Source of the DNA: an uncultured Porphyromonadaceae bacterium
GTDB taxonomy: Bacteria; Bacteroidota; Bacteroidia; Bacteroidales; Muribaculaceae
Direction: 5' to 3'
NCBI GenBank assembly: GCA_937989585.1
Contig: CALKRW010000053.1
Span: 1-64,000, forward strand
DNA length: 64,000 bases
This document shows positions 42,680-53,200 of the stretch, piece after piece. Both the position numbers and the translations under genes were made by a program. Positions within the stretch are counted from its first letter, which is position 1. The number at the start of each line of letters is the position of its first letter. Under the pieces are notes generated by a model. The model saw only the letters and a list, made by a program, of their open reading frames with translations. It searched no databases and was not told the DNA's origin.

Positions 42680-43135
42680 ATGAATCTGAAAGAAGTTAAT
42701 ATACAGAACCGTCGTGCCCGCTTTGATTATTCGATAGGCGACACTTTTACGGCGGGAATTGTCCTTACCGGAACTGAAATAAAGTCCTTGCGACAGGGGA
42801 AAGCCTCATTGGCCGATACCTATTGCCTTATAATCAACGGCGAGGTGTGGGTAAAAAACATGTATATACCCGAGTACTTCTACGGTTCATACAACAACCA
42901 TGCCGACCGTCGAGACCGAAAACTTTTGCTTACGTCTAAAGAAATAGGCAAACTGGAGAAAGCCGCAAAGGAGGCAGGCGTCACAATCGTTCCATTGCGT
43001 CTGTTCATAAATGAACGGGGACTGGCAAAACTTGTAATAGGTATAGCCCGCGGCAAGCATGAGTATGACAAGAGGCAGGCCATACGCGAGCGCGAGGACA
43101 AGCGATCACTTGCCCGCGTTATGATGCACAGATGA
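42680..43135 (+). CDS. smpB: SsrA-binding protein SmpB
   Basis: A 151-residue protein with IQNRRARFDYSIGDTF, LTGTEIKSLRQGKASLAD and the basic tail REREDKRSLARVMM. It brings tmRNA to stalled ribosomes. The ssrA RNA gene is not seen in the window. It is convergent with tsaB with only 3 bases between stops. Confidence 0.97.
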   Translation: MNLKEVNIQNRRARFDYSIGDTFTAGIVLTGTEIKSLRQGKASLADTYCLIINGEVWVKNMYIPEYFYGSYNNHADRRDRKLLLTSKEIGKLEKAAKEAGVTIVPLRLFINERGLAKLVIGIARGKHEYDKRQAIREREDKRSLARVMMHR

Positions 43136-43138
43136 GAA

Positions 43139-43852
43139 TCAGAAGAGTGGTCTGGGCTTTGTGGCCTGGAAATCCTTAAGATATGTCGGAACGCTATAGG
43201 CGAGGTCAAGGAAGTCGCGGCGCATGTGGGCTCGCTCGGCAAGTGCTATCATATCGACAGCGAGAGGTGTGACGTTGTCGACAAATATTGCTTTTATTCC
43301 TTTCTCGGAGGCGGCATTCTCAAGCAGTTCGCGAGCCTTGGCCGCGCCGTCCCCGAAGAAATACATCGGACACCCCTCCGGATTGAGGAATGAAAGGGAA
43401 TCCTCGGTAAGGATATGAGGCTGAGGCTCGACAATATGATTCAGGCCCATGTCGTAAGCGGCGGTGTATACTTCCATACGTCGTGCGTCAATCATTGGCA
43501 CAAAAACCGCATCTTCCTCAATGCTGTCCGAAGAAAACATTACGCGTGTGGTGATCAGTTCGAGAGTATTTACTCCGATAAGAGGGACATTCAGGGCATA
43601 GGCTAGACCTTTGGCTTCGCTGAGTCCTATGCGGAGCCCCGTGTAACTGCCCGGTCCAAGTGAAACAGCGACCGACTCAGGCTTGATTTCGTGTTCCTCG
43701 CAGTGGTCAAGGCATGCCTTTACAAAATCGCTGAGCAACGCCGCATGATTGCGGCCATCAAAGTTCTCGCGGTGACATAACACCGAACCTTCGGCTGTAA
43801 GTGCGGTTGAGCATACAGAAGTGGAAGTCTCTATGTGGAGTATTACGGGCAT
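43139..43852 (-). CDS. tsaB: tRNA threonylcarbamoyladenosine biosynthesis protein TsaB
   Basis: A 237-residue ASKHA-fold protein: ILHIETSTSVCSTAL at the N-terminus, and VSLGPGSYTGLRIGLSEAKG as the family signature. It is a partner of TsaD and TsaE in making t6A37 on ANN-decoding tRNAs. Its own minus-strand promoter box TACCTTTG is at 43902-43895. Confidence 0.96.
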   Translation of the reverse strand: MPVILHIETSTSVCSTALTAEGSVLCHRENFDGRNHAALLSDFVKACLDHCEEHEIKPESVAVSLGPGSYTGLRIGLSEAKGLAYALNVPLIGVNTLELITTRVMFSSDSIEEDAVFVPMIDARRMEVYTAAYDMGLNHIVEPQPHILTEDSLSFLNPEGCPMYFFGDGAAKARELLENAASEKGIKAIFVDNVTPLAVDMIALAERAHMRRDFLDLAYSVPTYLKDFQATKPRPLF

Positions 43853-43945
43853 TGTTATAAGACAGAATAAGGGGTAGAAAAGTTTTATTCAGTACAAAGG
43901 TAGCAAATATGTGCCAAAGCGTGTGGCAGTCTCGCAAATAATTTT

Positions 43946-43953
43946 TAACTTTG
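43946..43953 (+). promoter_or_regulatory. Promoter -7 box of purM
   Basis: TAACTTTG lies 34 bases before the purM ATG; tsaB is transcribed the other way from a box 44 bases upstream. Confidence 0.65.
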
Positions 43954-43986
43954 CCAAAATTCATCACCCCAAAAGCACTTTTTTAA

Positions 43987-45159
43987 ATGTCTGATCAACG
44001 TTATGCAATGCGCGGTGTCTCGGCTTCGAAAGAAGACGTGCACAATGCTATCAAAAATCTGGACAAAGGCATATTTCCCGGAGCCTTCTGCAAAATAATC
44101 CCCGATATTCTTGGCGGCGATCCCGAGTGGTGCAACATCATGCACGCTGACGGAGCAGGCACCAAGTCCTCGCTGGCATATATTTACTGGCGTGAGACAG
44201 GTGACCTTTCTGTATGGAAGGGTATTGCCCAGGATTCTCTGATAATGAATATCGATGACCTTATATGTGTAGGCGCAGTCGACAATATACTGCTTTCATC
44301 GACCATAGGACGCAACAAACGTCTGGTTCCCGGAGAGGTTATCGCAGCAATCATCAACGGAACCGAGGAACTCCTTGAAGACCTGCGTTCACAGGGTATA
44401 GGAGTTTGGTCGACAGGTGGCGAGACTGCTGATGTCGGCGACCTTGTGCGTACCATAATAGTGGATTCTACAGTCACATGCCGTATGAAGAGGTCGGATG
44501 TTATCGATAACGCCAATATCGCCGCCGGCGATGTTATCGTTGCTCTGGCTTCGTATGGTCGAGCCACTTATGAAAAAGAATATAATGGCGGTATGGGATC
44601 AAATGGTCTGACCTCTTCGCGCCACGATGTTTTCTGTCATGAGTATGCCTTCAGGTATCCGGAAAGTTATGACCCCGGAGTTCCCGACGAACTTGTATAT
44701 TCTGGTTCGATGCGTCTGACAGACCCAGTGGCAGCCACCGGACTGGATGCCGGCAAACTGGTTCTGTCGCCCACACGCACATTCGCGCCTGTTGTCAAGA
44801 AGTTGCTTGACATGATGCGTCCCCGGATACACGGTATGGTCCATTGTTCAGGAGGCGCACAGACTAAGGTGCTCAATTTTGTACATGACAAACATGTCAT
44901 AAAAGACAATCTTATGCCGGTTCCGCCACTGTTCGAGATGATAGCACGTGAAAGCGGAGCCTCGCCCGAAGAATTATACCGTGTATTTAACATGGGACAC
45001 CGTCTGGAAATTTATACTTCACCGGATAATGCGGAAGAAATTATTACCATAGCCAAATCTTTCGGCATAGACGCTCAGGTGATCGGGCGGGTCGAAGATT
45101 CTGTCTCGGGGAATCGTCTTACCTTGACAACTCCGTCTGGAGAAGTTATAAAATACTGA
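43987..45159 (+). CDS. purM: Phosphoribosylformylglycinamidine cyclo-ligase
   Basis: A 390-residue AIR synthase. HADGAGTKSSLAY and GGETADVGD are the substrate/ATP-loop motifs of PurM. The protein is longer than E. coli PurM, as in Bacteroidota. It makes AIR in purine synthesis. It stands apart from purL and purT, which lie 5-10 kb away. Followed by the DUF3332 gene after 34 bases. Confidence 0.93.
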   Translation: MSDQRYAMRGVSASKEDVHNAIKNLDKGIFPGAFCKIIPDILGGDPEWCNIMHADGAGTKSSLAYIYWRETGDLSVWKGIAQDSLIMNIDDLICVGAVDNILLSSTIGRNKRLVPGEVIAAIINGTEELLEDLRSQGIGVWSTGGETADVGDLVRTIIVDSTVTCRMKRSDVIDNANIAAGDVIVALASYGRATYEKEYNGGMGSNGLTSSRHDVFCHEYAFRYPESYDPGVPDELVYSGSMRLTDPVAATGLDAGKLVLSPTRTFAPVVKKLLDMMRPRIHGMVHCSGGAQTKVLNFVHDKHVIKDNLMPVPPLFEMIARESGASPEELYRVFNMGHRLEIYTSPDNAEEIITIAKSFGIDAQVIGRVEDSVSGNRLTLTTPSGEVIKY

Positions 45160-45193
45160 AAATTAACAATAAATTATTAATACAACGGATATT

Positions 45194-45739
45194 ATGAAAA
45201 AATCTGTCTTTACTGTAGCAACAATTATCGCCATCTGTTCGTCGATGATGCTTACTTCGTGCATTGGAAGTTTCAAACTTACAAGCAAACTTCTGTCATG
45301 GAATAACTCTATAAGCAATAAGTTTGTCAACGAACTTGTGTTTGTTGCTTTCTGGATTCTTCCGGTTTATGAGGTCTCAGGTCTCGCAGACATCCTGGTG
45401 CTCAACTCTATAGAATTCTGGAGCGGCTCGAATCCGGTGGCTCAGGGCAAGAAATATATCGATGGAAAGGATGGCCGTTATCTGGTTGAGTGCGACGGCA
45501 AAGGATATACCATTACTTCGGAAAATGATAAATCGGTAGTTCGTCTTGATTTCAATGCCGAAACCCGGGAGTGGTCTACAGACATTAACGGCGAGAAAGT
45601 TGTTTTCCTCGAATTTGTAGACGATACACATGTAAAGGTTCCTACCCCGTCCGGCGAATACAAGGTTGTCGAGACATCTCAGGAAGGTCTATACGCCTAT
45701 CAGCAGATTGCCGCTGAGTCCAATCTTGCCCAACGATAG
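45194..45739 (+). CDS. DUF3332 lipoprotein
   Basis: A 181-residue protein. The signal and lipobox are in MLTSCIGS, so Cys23 should be lipidated. The N-terminal half has LLSWNNSISNKFVNELVFVA and a hydrophobic stretch, then a beta-rich C-terminal domain. Matches DUF3332, small Bacteroidota lipoproteins of unknown role. It follows purM but is unlikely to be related to purines. Confidence 0.85.
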   Translation: MKKSVFTVATIIAICSSMMLTSCIGSFKLTSKLLSWNNSISNKFVNELVFVAFWILPVYEVSGLADILVLNSIEFWSGSNPVAQGKKYIDGKDGRYLVECDGKGYTITSENDKSVVRLDFNAETREWSTDINGEKVVFLEFVDDTHVKVPTPSGEYKVVETSQEGLYAYQQIAAESNLAQR

Positions 45740-45778
45740 AATGTAAGATCTATGTAAGATCAGGGCTTGCTAAGGCTA

Positions 45779-45829
45779 AATCGGCTGCATCATTTCATGT
45801 CTATGGTGCAGTCGATTTTCTTTTTATTT
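45779..45829 (+). terminator. Terminator of DUF3332 gene
   Basis: A 14-bp stem with two wobble pairs (45779-45792 / 45804-45817) followed by TTCTTTTTATTT. Just before it, a near-perfect 11-base tandem repeat (ATGTAAGATC, 45741-45761) has no clear role. Confidence 0.75.
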
Positions 45830-45912
45830 CGTGAAAAACGTGTTGTAAATCGATTAGTATAGTCGAATTGTATGCAAAAAGATAGATTTTTTAAAATATT
45901 TTATGTAAATAT

Positions 45913-46091
45913 TTTGTTAGTATAAGAAAAAGATATAAATTTGTCGCATCGAATTTCACGAGGCTGCCAATTCTGGCGATTTGGTTTTCACATCGATAAT
46001 AAAATGCGTTTTTCGATTGATATTGTCATTTGATTTTACTTTATTACTTATCATTTTATATTATTTGTCCACTTAAACAATTTTAAAAGGT
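45913..46091 (+). promoter_or_regulatory. Promoter and 140-nt AT-rich leader of the secreted-protein gene
   Basis: This part of the 352-base gap 45740-46091 holds TTTG at 45913-45916 and TAAATTTG at 45936-45943 (19 bases apart). The predicted transcript then has about 140 AT-rich bases before the ATG at 46092. I see no recognised riboswitch in it. Confidence 0.55.
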
Positions 46092-47315
46092 ATGAAGAAA
46101 TTCTACACATGTGCTCTTGCAGTAGCAGTTGCCTTAGGTGCTTCGGCAATGCCGACACAAGTCAAAAATTTCACAGGCAAAGTTCAGAAACTTAATGCCA
46201 AGGCGATGAATTTTACTCCTCTCAAGATGGAGAAAGTCTCGGAGGTTGTTGCCACCAACCCCAGGACCGCTACGGGTGACGTTTCTCCTGTTGAAGGAAC
46301 CTATCAGATAACCATAGGTGATTTTTATTTTCAAAGTAGTCAGGGTGAATATAAAGCCACTGCTACTGTATTACTCGACGGAACAGAACTTACCATCTCC
46401 TGTGAGGAGTTCTACACAGATGTAGTTGCAAGTTATGACGATGCAACAGGCGCAATAACATTTACAAACTCGCCAATGTTTGAGACTCTGAATGGATCGA
46501 ATGTCGTATATTCACGCTTCGAACCTTTTGCCTATACGGATAGCGAAGGCGTTACCCCTGCTTCATTCTCTGCAACTTATGCAGACGGGGTTATCCAGTT
46601 CCCGGCGGATCATGGATTCTCATGGCCAGCCTATCCAACCGTTGAAGGAGGAGAAAGTCTGGGCTATTTTCGTCTGTTTGATGTCATGGGTATGGTAAAT
46701 GCTTCCAATCTGATTACATACAAATCTGCTGAATGGACGGAGAATATTCTTACAGGTCTGTTTAATGGGACAAGTGCGACCGTTACTCCTCAAACTGTTG
46801 ATGTTGAGTATAATAAAGTGACAGAAACATATACAATCCCAGATGCCTTCCATTCGACATTCGTACAATTAGGATTTAATTCTGTTTCTCCTGCCATGGA
46901 AATAAACTGTTCGAATCCTGATGCATGTACAATTGATCTAACACGGACCGGTATCAGTGGTGGTGATGAAGATGGTGCATACTATGTCGGAAGTATCTAT
47001 GGGTTAGTAGAAGATACACCCGGTGATAATGCCATTAAATGTGAGAAGACCTCTGAAACAATAGTAATTACTATTCCTGTAAGATCGATGTTTCTATATG
47101 CATCTAAAACCGGGGGATTGTCCTATGCAAGTAGATTGAATGAAAGTAAACTTGTGATAAATCTCGAAAAATCCGCTGTCGGCAACATTGCAGTCGAGAA
47201 CGAGAATGCTCCTGTCAAATATTATAACCTTCAGGGCGTTGAAGTCGCCAATCCTGAAAACGGATTATTCATCAAGGTGCAGGGCAAGAAGACTTCAAAA
47301 GTTCTTGTGAAATAA
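46092..47315 (+). CDS. Secreted protein with type IX sorting-domain-like C-terminus
   Basis: A 407-residue protein with a signal peptide (AVAVALGASAM). The middle is beta-rich and I recognise no catalytic domain (two similar beta segments, YQITIGDFYFQSS and repeat-like strands). The C-terminus, KYYNLQGVEVANPENGLFI then a basic VQGKKTSKVLVK, has the pattern of a type A T9SS C-terminal domain common in this group. It is therefore likely to be exported through the outer membrane. Cargo function unknown. Its own promoter and strong terminator mark it as a single-gene unit. Confidence 0.7.
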   Translation: MKKFYTCALAVAVALGASAMPTQVKNFTGKVQKLNAKAMNFTPLKMEKVSEVVATNPRTATGDVSPVEGTYQITIGDFYFQSSQGEYKATATVLLDGTELTISCEEFYTDVVASYDDATGAITFTNSPMFETLNGSNVVYSRFEPFAYTDSEGVTPASFSATYADGVIQFPADHGFSWPAYPTVEGGESLGYFRLFDVMGMVNASNLITYKSAEWTENILTGLFNGTSATVTPQTVDVEYNKVTETYTIPDAFHSTFVQLGFNSVSPAMEINCSNPDACTIDLTRTGISGGDEDGAYYVGSIYGLVEDTPGDNAIKCEKTSETIVITIPVRSMFLYASKTGGLSYASRLNESKLVINLEKSAVGNIAVENENAPVKYYNLQGVEVANPENGLFIKVQGKKTSKVLVK

Positions 47316-47352
47316 TCGTTTTCCGTCAAGACAGTATCTGAGATTTTCTATT

Positions 47353-47383
47353 CGCCTCCGGGGTATACCCCGGAGGCGTTTTC
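47353..47383 (+). terminator. Perfect-palindrome terminator
   Basis: A 26-base perfect palindrome (47353-47378, arms CGCCTCCGGGGTA and its complement) followed by TTTTC. Very strong stem. Confidence 0.85.
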
Positions 47384-47450
47384 TATTATGTTCCCCGGCA
47401 TTTTATATAAGTTTATTATGTATGGAATAAGGTATTCTGCATTTAATTAC

Positions 47451-47479
47451 TTGTTAATCATATTATTTTATTATCTTTG
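47451..47479 (+). promoter_or_regulatory. Promoter of the histidine kinase gene
   Basis: TTG at 47451-47453 and TATCTTTG at 47472-47479, 18 bases apart. The leader to 47614 is about 130 nt with no recognised element. Confidence 0.6.
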
Positions 47480-47613
47480 CAAGTATAAAGTCAGATTCTG
47501 TACGTTAGTTTTTAATACTACACTGTGTTATCATGTCGTATGAATTTGAAATCTGAGTAATCTTCATGAGATATATAAATACTGCATAGGGTTTCTTACA
47601 TAATATTTATAAT

Positions 47614-49407
47614 ATGAGATCGGTAATATTATTCTTGTTTATAGTATTTTTTTCGGTAGTGTCATTTGCTTTGACTGATGATATGGCTGAAATAGCACAT
47701 TTGCGAGAAGTAGCGGATAGTCTTCATAGTATTGGTCGAACTGATTCGGCTGTTGTTATAGGTGAGAAGGCTATATTGATTGCTAATAAATGTGGTGACC
47801 CTACGCAAATAGTTGGCACGAATGCTGCGCAGGGTGTTTTCCTTCGTTCCTTGGGTCGCATAGACGAGGCTTTGCAAAGATATGAAACGGCTTTGGCTAT
47901 TATTACGTCAGGTAAATTCCGTGAGAATCCGGGGCAGGAAGCAATTGAGGAAATAGCATCACTGTATGTTAATCTTTCGGTTCTTAATCTTGATATGCAG
48001 AATAAGGAAGAGGCAGGACGGAATGCCGTGCTGGCCTGTGACTGGATTGGTAAAAGCAGTGATCCGGAACTGAAAGGTGTAATCTATGGAGTTGTCGGCT
48101 CCGTACTCACCGGTTGTGGAGATTTGGACAAAGCATTGAAATATCAGGAACTTGCGTATAAAAACTCTCTGGATAGCGGTAGTGACGACGCGGCATTTCG
48201 GGCTGCGGCATATACCATGTTGTTATCAGACCGCAAGGGAGATAAGATAAAAGCCGAGTTATGGCGACAGAGATGTAATTCTCTCATGCCGGCGATCAGT
48301 TCCATGACAACTAAATTGGTGTATTATCAGGCTGAATGTTCAATATGCCTGAAAAACAATGATAACAAAGGTGCAATTGTCTGGTTTGAAAGAATTCTAG
48401 GGCTGGATGGAATAGACAATCTTCCGTTTGTAAAATTTGACTGCTATAATAACCTCCATCTGGCATATGCGAGGCTGGGAGAATATAAGAGCGCATACAA
48501 TACCCTTTTGCAGAGTAATGAATTGCGAGACAGTCTCTGGGCACAGGAAAAAGCCGAGAGTCTGAGAGACCTGACTATAAAATATGAGACAAAAGAGACT
48601 CAGCTTGCTCTTGCGCAGAGTGAGATAGCATTGACTAAAAGTGAGGCTCAGAGAACCAGAGTCCTGTTGTGGCTTTTTGCCACACTTGCTGTTCTTTTGA
48701 TAGGTGCAGTCATATTCGTCATCTATGCCACCAGGCAGAAACGACGTCGGTTGCAGAGGGAAATGGAATTTACCAGAATTCGTGCCGACATCGGACGCCA
48801 GTTAACCCGGCAATATATTGAAGGACTTGAGAGTGAGCGTCAGCGCATGGCGCGTGAACTTCACGACGGAGTATGCAATGATCTCCTTGCAATCCAAATG
48901 AATATCAATGCTGGAAAACCTTCGGATACTACGGCCTCGATGATTGATGCCTGTCGCGAGTCTGTGCGTCGTATATCACACGAACTCATGCCTCCGGAGT
49001 TCTCATATGCTTCGTTAGACGAGGTCGTGAGATTCTTTGTTCGCAAACAGGAAGATGCTGTTTGTGGGAAGATTAAATTTGTATATGATTCTTCGGTTAC
49101 AGAATCGGACTGGTGTGAAGTGCCTGATGCCATGGCCCTTGAGGTATATCGAATAGTCCAGGAGGCTGTTGGAAATGCGGTGAAGCATTCCGGTGCAAAT
49201 GAAATAAGGGTCAGAATGATTATGACAAAAGAAAAACTGGAAGTGACTATCTTGGATAATGGCAAATGTCAGCAGAAAACTTTACAAGGTAAAAAAGGAA
49301 TCGGTCAGGAGTCCATGCGTCGCCGGGCTAATGCTATTGGAGGAAAGATTTCGGTAGAAACACTTGTATCTGGAGGAACTGCGGTCAGACTTACAGTTAA
49401 TCTTTAA
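47614..49407 (+). CDS. TPR sensor histidine kinase (NarL/HisKA_3 type)
   Basis: A 597-residue protein. A signal or anchor segment at the N-terminus, TPR-like helices to about 335, a transmembrane segment near 350-375 (LLWLFATLAVLLIGAVIF), the HisKA_3 dimerisation box with His417 (RMARELHDGVCNDLLAI) and a HATPase domain with EAVGNAVKHS and DNGKC. This is a two-component sensor whose TPR domain faces the periplasm. Signal unknown. The response regulator follows after 105 bases from its own promoter. Confidence 0.92.
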   Translation: MRSVILFLFIVFFSVVSFALTDDMAEIAHLREVADSLHSIGRTDSAVVIGEKAILIANKCGDPTQIVGTNAAQGVFLRSLGRIDEALQRYETALAIITSGKFRENPGQEAIEEIASLYVNLSVLNLDMQNKEEAGRNAVLACDWIGKSSDPELKGVIYGVVGSVLTGCGDLDKALKYQELAYKNSLDSGSDDAAFRAAAYTMLLSDRKGDKIKAELWRQRCNSLMPAISSMTTKLVYYQAECSICLKNNDNKGAIVWFERILGLDGIDNLPFVKFDCYNNLHLAYARLGEYKSAYNTLLQSNELRDSLWAQEKAESLRDLTIKYETKETQLALAQSEIALTKSEAQRTRVLLWLFATLAVLLIGAVIFVIYATRQKRRRLQREMEFTRIRADIGRQLTRQYIEGLESERQRMARELHDGVCNDLLAIQMNINAGKPSDTTASMIDACRESVRRISHELMPPEFSYASLDEVVRFFVRKQEDAVCGKIKFVYDSSVTESDWCEVPDAMALEVYRIVQEAVGNAVKHSGANEIRVRMIMTKEKLEVTILDNGKCQQKTLQGKKGIGQESMRRRANAIGGKISVETLVSGGTAVRLTVNL

Positions 49408-49472
49408 TATGTATGACCTTGCATAGTAAAAAACTACGGAAATCCGTAATTGACTGACATTCATAAGCGGAG

Positions 49473-49498
49473 TAACTTTGCAATTGGATAAATTGCAA
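49473..49498 (+). promoter_or_regulatory. Response-regulator promoter with inverted repeat
   Basis: TAACTTTG at 49473-49480 is the -7 box. A perfect 8-bp inverted repeat TTGCAATT-GGATA-AATTGCAA (49478-49485 / 49491-49498) overlaps its 3' end and covers the start site. It could be an operator for repression or autoregulation. Confidence 0.55.
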
Positions 49499-49512
49499 TT
49501 TGTCATACGCTT

Positions 49513-50160
49513 ATGGATTACCAATCGATATTATCGCAAATGAAAATAGCCATTGTTGACGACCACGATCTAGTAAGGGAGGGAATGACGGCTATCCTGT
49601 CGAGTCACAATGCCAGTGACGTTACGAAATTCAGTACGGCCATGGATCTTGTGACACAGTTAGACGCCGGGAATGAATTCGATTTTTACATAATAGATCT
49701 TGAATTGCCGGACCTTGACGGATTTGTGTTGATTGAGATGATTCGCGCAAGGAATCCGGTTGCACATATAATAGTCAGCACAGTGCATGATGAAATATGG
49801 ACTCTGCGAAAACTCCTCGGACGCGATGTCAATGCAATCATCTATAAATCGGGCGAAGGCAGTGAGATTGTAACTGCTATTGAAGAAATACTGAAAGGCA
49901 ACAACTATTATTGTGATGAGGTACGAAGATCTCTGAAATCGGCTGGAGACAATAGTATGCATCCGACTGCAAGAGAACTTGAAGTCCTATATCAGATATC
50001 CCAGGGCAAGACCTCGCGTGAGATAGCCGCAGCCTTGTTCGTCTCGGAAAACACTATCGAGGCGCACCGTAAGTCACTATTTGCAAAACTTGGTGCCGTG
50101 AATGTTGCAGACCTTATCTTTAAAGGTATTTCAAGGGGGTATCTGAAAAAAGGCAACTGA
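49513..50160 (+). CDS. LuxR-family response regulator
   Basis: A 215-residue protein: receiver domain (1-125) with the phospho-acceptor Asp62 in IIDLELPD and the acidic pocket DD16-17, then a LuxR HTH (about 148-205, LYQISQGKTSREIAAALFVS). Paired with the kinase just upstream. The kinase class (HisKA_3) and this regulator class normally go together. Target genes unknown. Confidence 0.94.
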   Translation: MDYQSILSQMKIAIVDDHDLVREGMTAILSSHNASDVTKFSTAMDLVTQLDAGNEFDFYIIDLELPDLDGFVLIEMIRARNPVAHIIVSTVHDEIWTLRKLLGRDVNAIIYKSGEGSEIVTAIEEILKGNNYYCDEVRRSLKSAGDNSMHPTARELEVLYQISQGKTSREIAAALFVSENTIEAHRKSLFAKLGAVNVADLIFKGISRGYLKKGN

Positions 50161-50182
50161 CCGAGAGGTATCAAAAATAAAC

Positions 50183-50217
50183 CAAGGCGGTGTGTCGAGT
50201 TTGGACACACCGCCTTG
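50183..50217. terminator. Bidirectional terminator between response regulator and purL
   Basis: A perfect 14-bp stem (50183-50196 / 50204-50217) with a 7-base loop between convergent genes. Confidence 0.85.
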
Positions 50218-50243
50218 ATTGTAGGACGGGATAAGGAACTAAT

Positions 50244-53200
50244 TTATTTGTGAGCCACAACCCAGTTGTATGCATTCCGGAAAGCATCGAGCCATGGAGT
50301 GACATCGTCACGACGATGGCTACGAGGATAGACGGCACACTGCCATGGGAAGATTGCACGCTCTAGGTGAGGCATCATAGCTACATGACGGCCATCGGAT
50401 GACGCGATGCCTGCAGCTGCGCCGGCTGAACCATTCGGATTGCCCGGATATGATTTGTAATTGTAGCGCAGGAAAACCTTGTATTTGTCGGAGGGTTTGT
50501 TAAATACGAACTTGCCTTCGCCGTGGGCAACCCATATACCGGTTTTCATTGCCGAAAGATTTCCAAACATTACGGTGCCGTTGTCTTCGACCTTGACACC
50601 GACGAACTGGGACTCGAATTTATGTGAGTCATTATGTGCCATGTGTACTGTCATGTCAGATGTGCCACGTTCCAGAAGTCCGAGTTCGACCATGAGTTGG
50701 CAACCGTTGCAGACGCCGAGTGAGAGTGTGTCCTCACGGGCATAGAAATTGTCGAGGGCACGGCGGGCGTTCTCGTTATAGCGGAAGCCTGATGCCCAGC
50801 CTTTGGCGGAGCCAAGGACGTCGCTGTTCGAGAAACCTCCGCAGAAGACTATCATATTGACATCCGATAGATCCTCTCGGCCTGACATGAGGTCAGTCAT
50901 GTGCACATCCTTGACATCGAAGCCTGCGAGATGGAGCGAATATGCCATTTCGCGCTCACCGTTGATGCCTTTCTCTCGGATGATGGCGGCACGGATGCCG
51001 CTTCGTCCTGTACGTTTGTCATTAAGTCCTCGTGATTCGAGGCTTCCATTGAATCCTTTGGGAAGAGCGTAGCGCAGAGGCTGACGCTTGTAGTTGGCGA
51101 AACGCAGAGATGCACACTTCTCACCTGACTGTATCGAATCGAGTAGATATGATGGTTTGAACCAGACATCGCGCAGAGCATCGATATCGAAGTCATGGTC
51201 CAGTCCATTCATGTGTATTCTGATTTTGCGATCGGCGCATGGAGATCCAAGACGGCAGAACCGGGCGTCGGCAAGACGGAGAGCCATCTCGACATTCTCT
51301 ATTGAAGAGTTGTTTACCTGAATGACTATGCCGGGATTCTCGGCAAAGAGAGCGGTAACGGCATCGGCTTTGCCGAGTTTTGCGAAGGCAGAAAGATCGA
51401 GGTCAAGTCCGCCACGGACATTTGCAAAACACATCTCGAGCAGTGTCGTGATTATACCGCCGGCACTGATGTCGTGTATGGCGAGAATTTGGCGTGAACG
51501 AATCATCTTCTGCACGCAGTCGAAGATTTTGGCGAAAGTTTTGGCATCGGCGACGGTGGGAACATTTGAGCCGACCTTACCGAGGGTCTGGGCCAGGGCT
51601 GATCCCCCAAGACACATGTCTACACCCGAGAAGTCTATATAATATAAAGATGTGGCAGTACGGTTCTCGACAACCGGAGAAACAGTGCGACGAACATTGG
51701 ATACAGAGCCGGAAGCCGAGATAATAACTGTACCCGGTGCCAGGACTTTGTCATCTCCGTAGCGCTGGGTCATTGATAAGGAGTCCTTGCCAGTCGGAAT
51801 GTTTATGCCAAGTTCGGTGACAAAATCCGAGCAGGCCTGAACTGCGCTGTAAAGGGCGGCATCCTCTCCCGAGTTACGGCACGGCCACATCCAGTTGGCA
51901 GAAAGCGAAACACTCTTCAGGCCTTCGCTCAGTTGTGCTCCAACGATATTGGTCAAGGCTTCGGCTACGGCCAGGACGGAACCTTTTGCCGGGTCCGAGA
52001 GCGCTGCCTGGGGAGCATGACCGATAGATGTGGCAATACCTTGCTTCCCGTGGTAGTCAAGGGCGACTACGCCGCAATCGCTTAGCGGAAGTTGAATCTC
52101 GCCCTGGCATTGCTGACGTGCGATTTTTCCGGTGACCGAACGGTCGACCTTGTTGGTGAGCCAGTCTTTGCAGGCAACGGCTTCGAGCGAGAGAACCTCG
52201 TGGATATATTTGTCTATGTCTGCGGGTGAAGTCTCAGCGTCAGCGAGTTTGCGCTCTACCGTGGAGTCTGTCATGACTGTCTTGGGCGAGTTGCCGAACA
52301 TGTCGGACATGGCGATGTCAATAGGGCGCACGCCGTTTTTCTTTTCAAAGACAAAACGTTTGTCGCCAGTAGTCTCGCCGACAACGTAGAATGGCGCACG
52401 CTCGCGTTCAGCGATGCGTTCGACAAGTTCGACGTCCGACTTGTCGATTATGATACCCATGCGTTCCTGGCTCTCGTTGCCGATGATTTCCTTGTCCGAA
52501 AGGGTGGGATCGCCCACTGGGAGGGCGTCGAGGTCAATTCGTCCGCCGGTTTCCTCCACAAGTTCGGAGAGGGCGTTGAGGTGTCCTCCGGCTCCGTGGT
52601 CGTGAATGGAGACGATGGGATTCTCGTTTGCTTCTGAAAGTGCACGGATAACGTTGGCTACGCGCTTCTGCATTTCAGGGTTGGCACGCTGGACGGCGTT
52701 AAGTTCGATTGCACCTGCATATTGTCCGGTGTTAACCGAAGAAACAGCTCCGCCACCCATGCCGATACGGTAGTTGTCACCGCCCATTACGACGACTTTC
52801 TCGCCGGGAACGGGAGTGCCCTTAATGGCATCGCGTCTTGCCGCATAGCCGACGCCGCCAGCAAGCATTATGACTTTGTCGTATGCGAATATGTTTCCAT
52901 CTTCGGCATGCTCGAAAGTCAGGAGCGAGCCACATATCAGTGGCTGTCCGAATTTATTGCCGAAGTCGGAAGCGCCGTTAGACGCCTTTATAAGAATCTG
53001 TGCAGGTGTCTGATATAGCCATACGCGCGGATTCATCATCATCTCCCATGGACGCTCCATGTCAAGGCGCGGGTAAGAGGTCATGTAGACGGCTGTACCT
53101 GTAAGAGGAAGCGAGGCACGTCCGCCCCCGAGACGGTCGCGGATTTCACCGCCTGTTCCGGTCGCCGCGCCGTTGAAAGGCTCGACTGTTGTCGGGAAAT

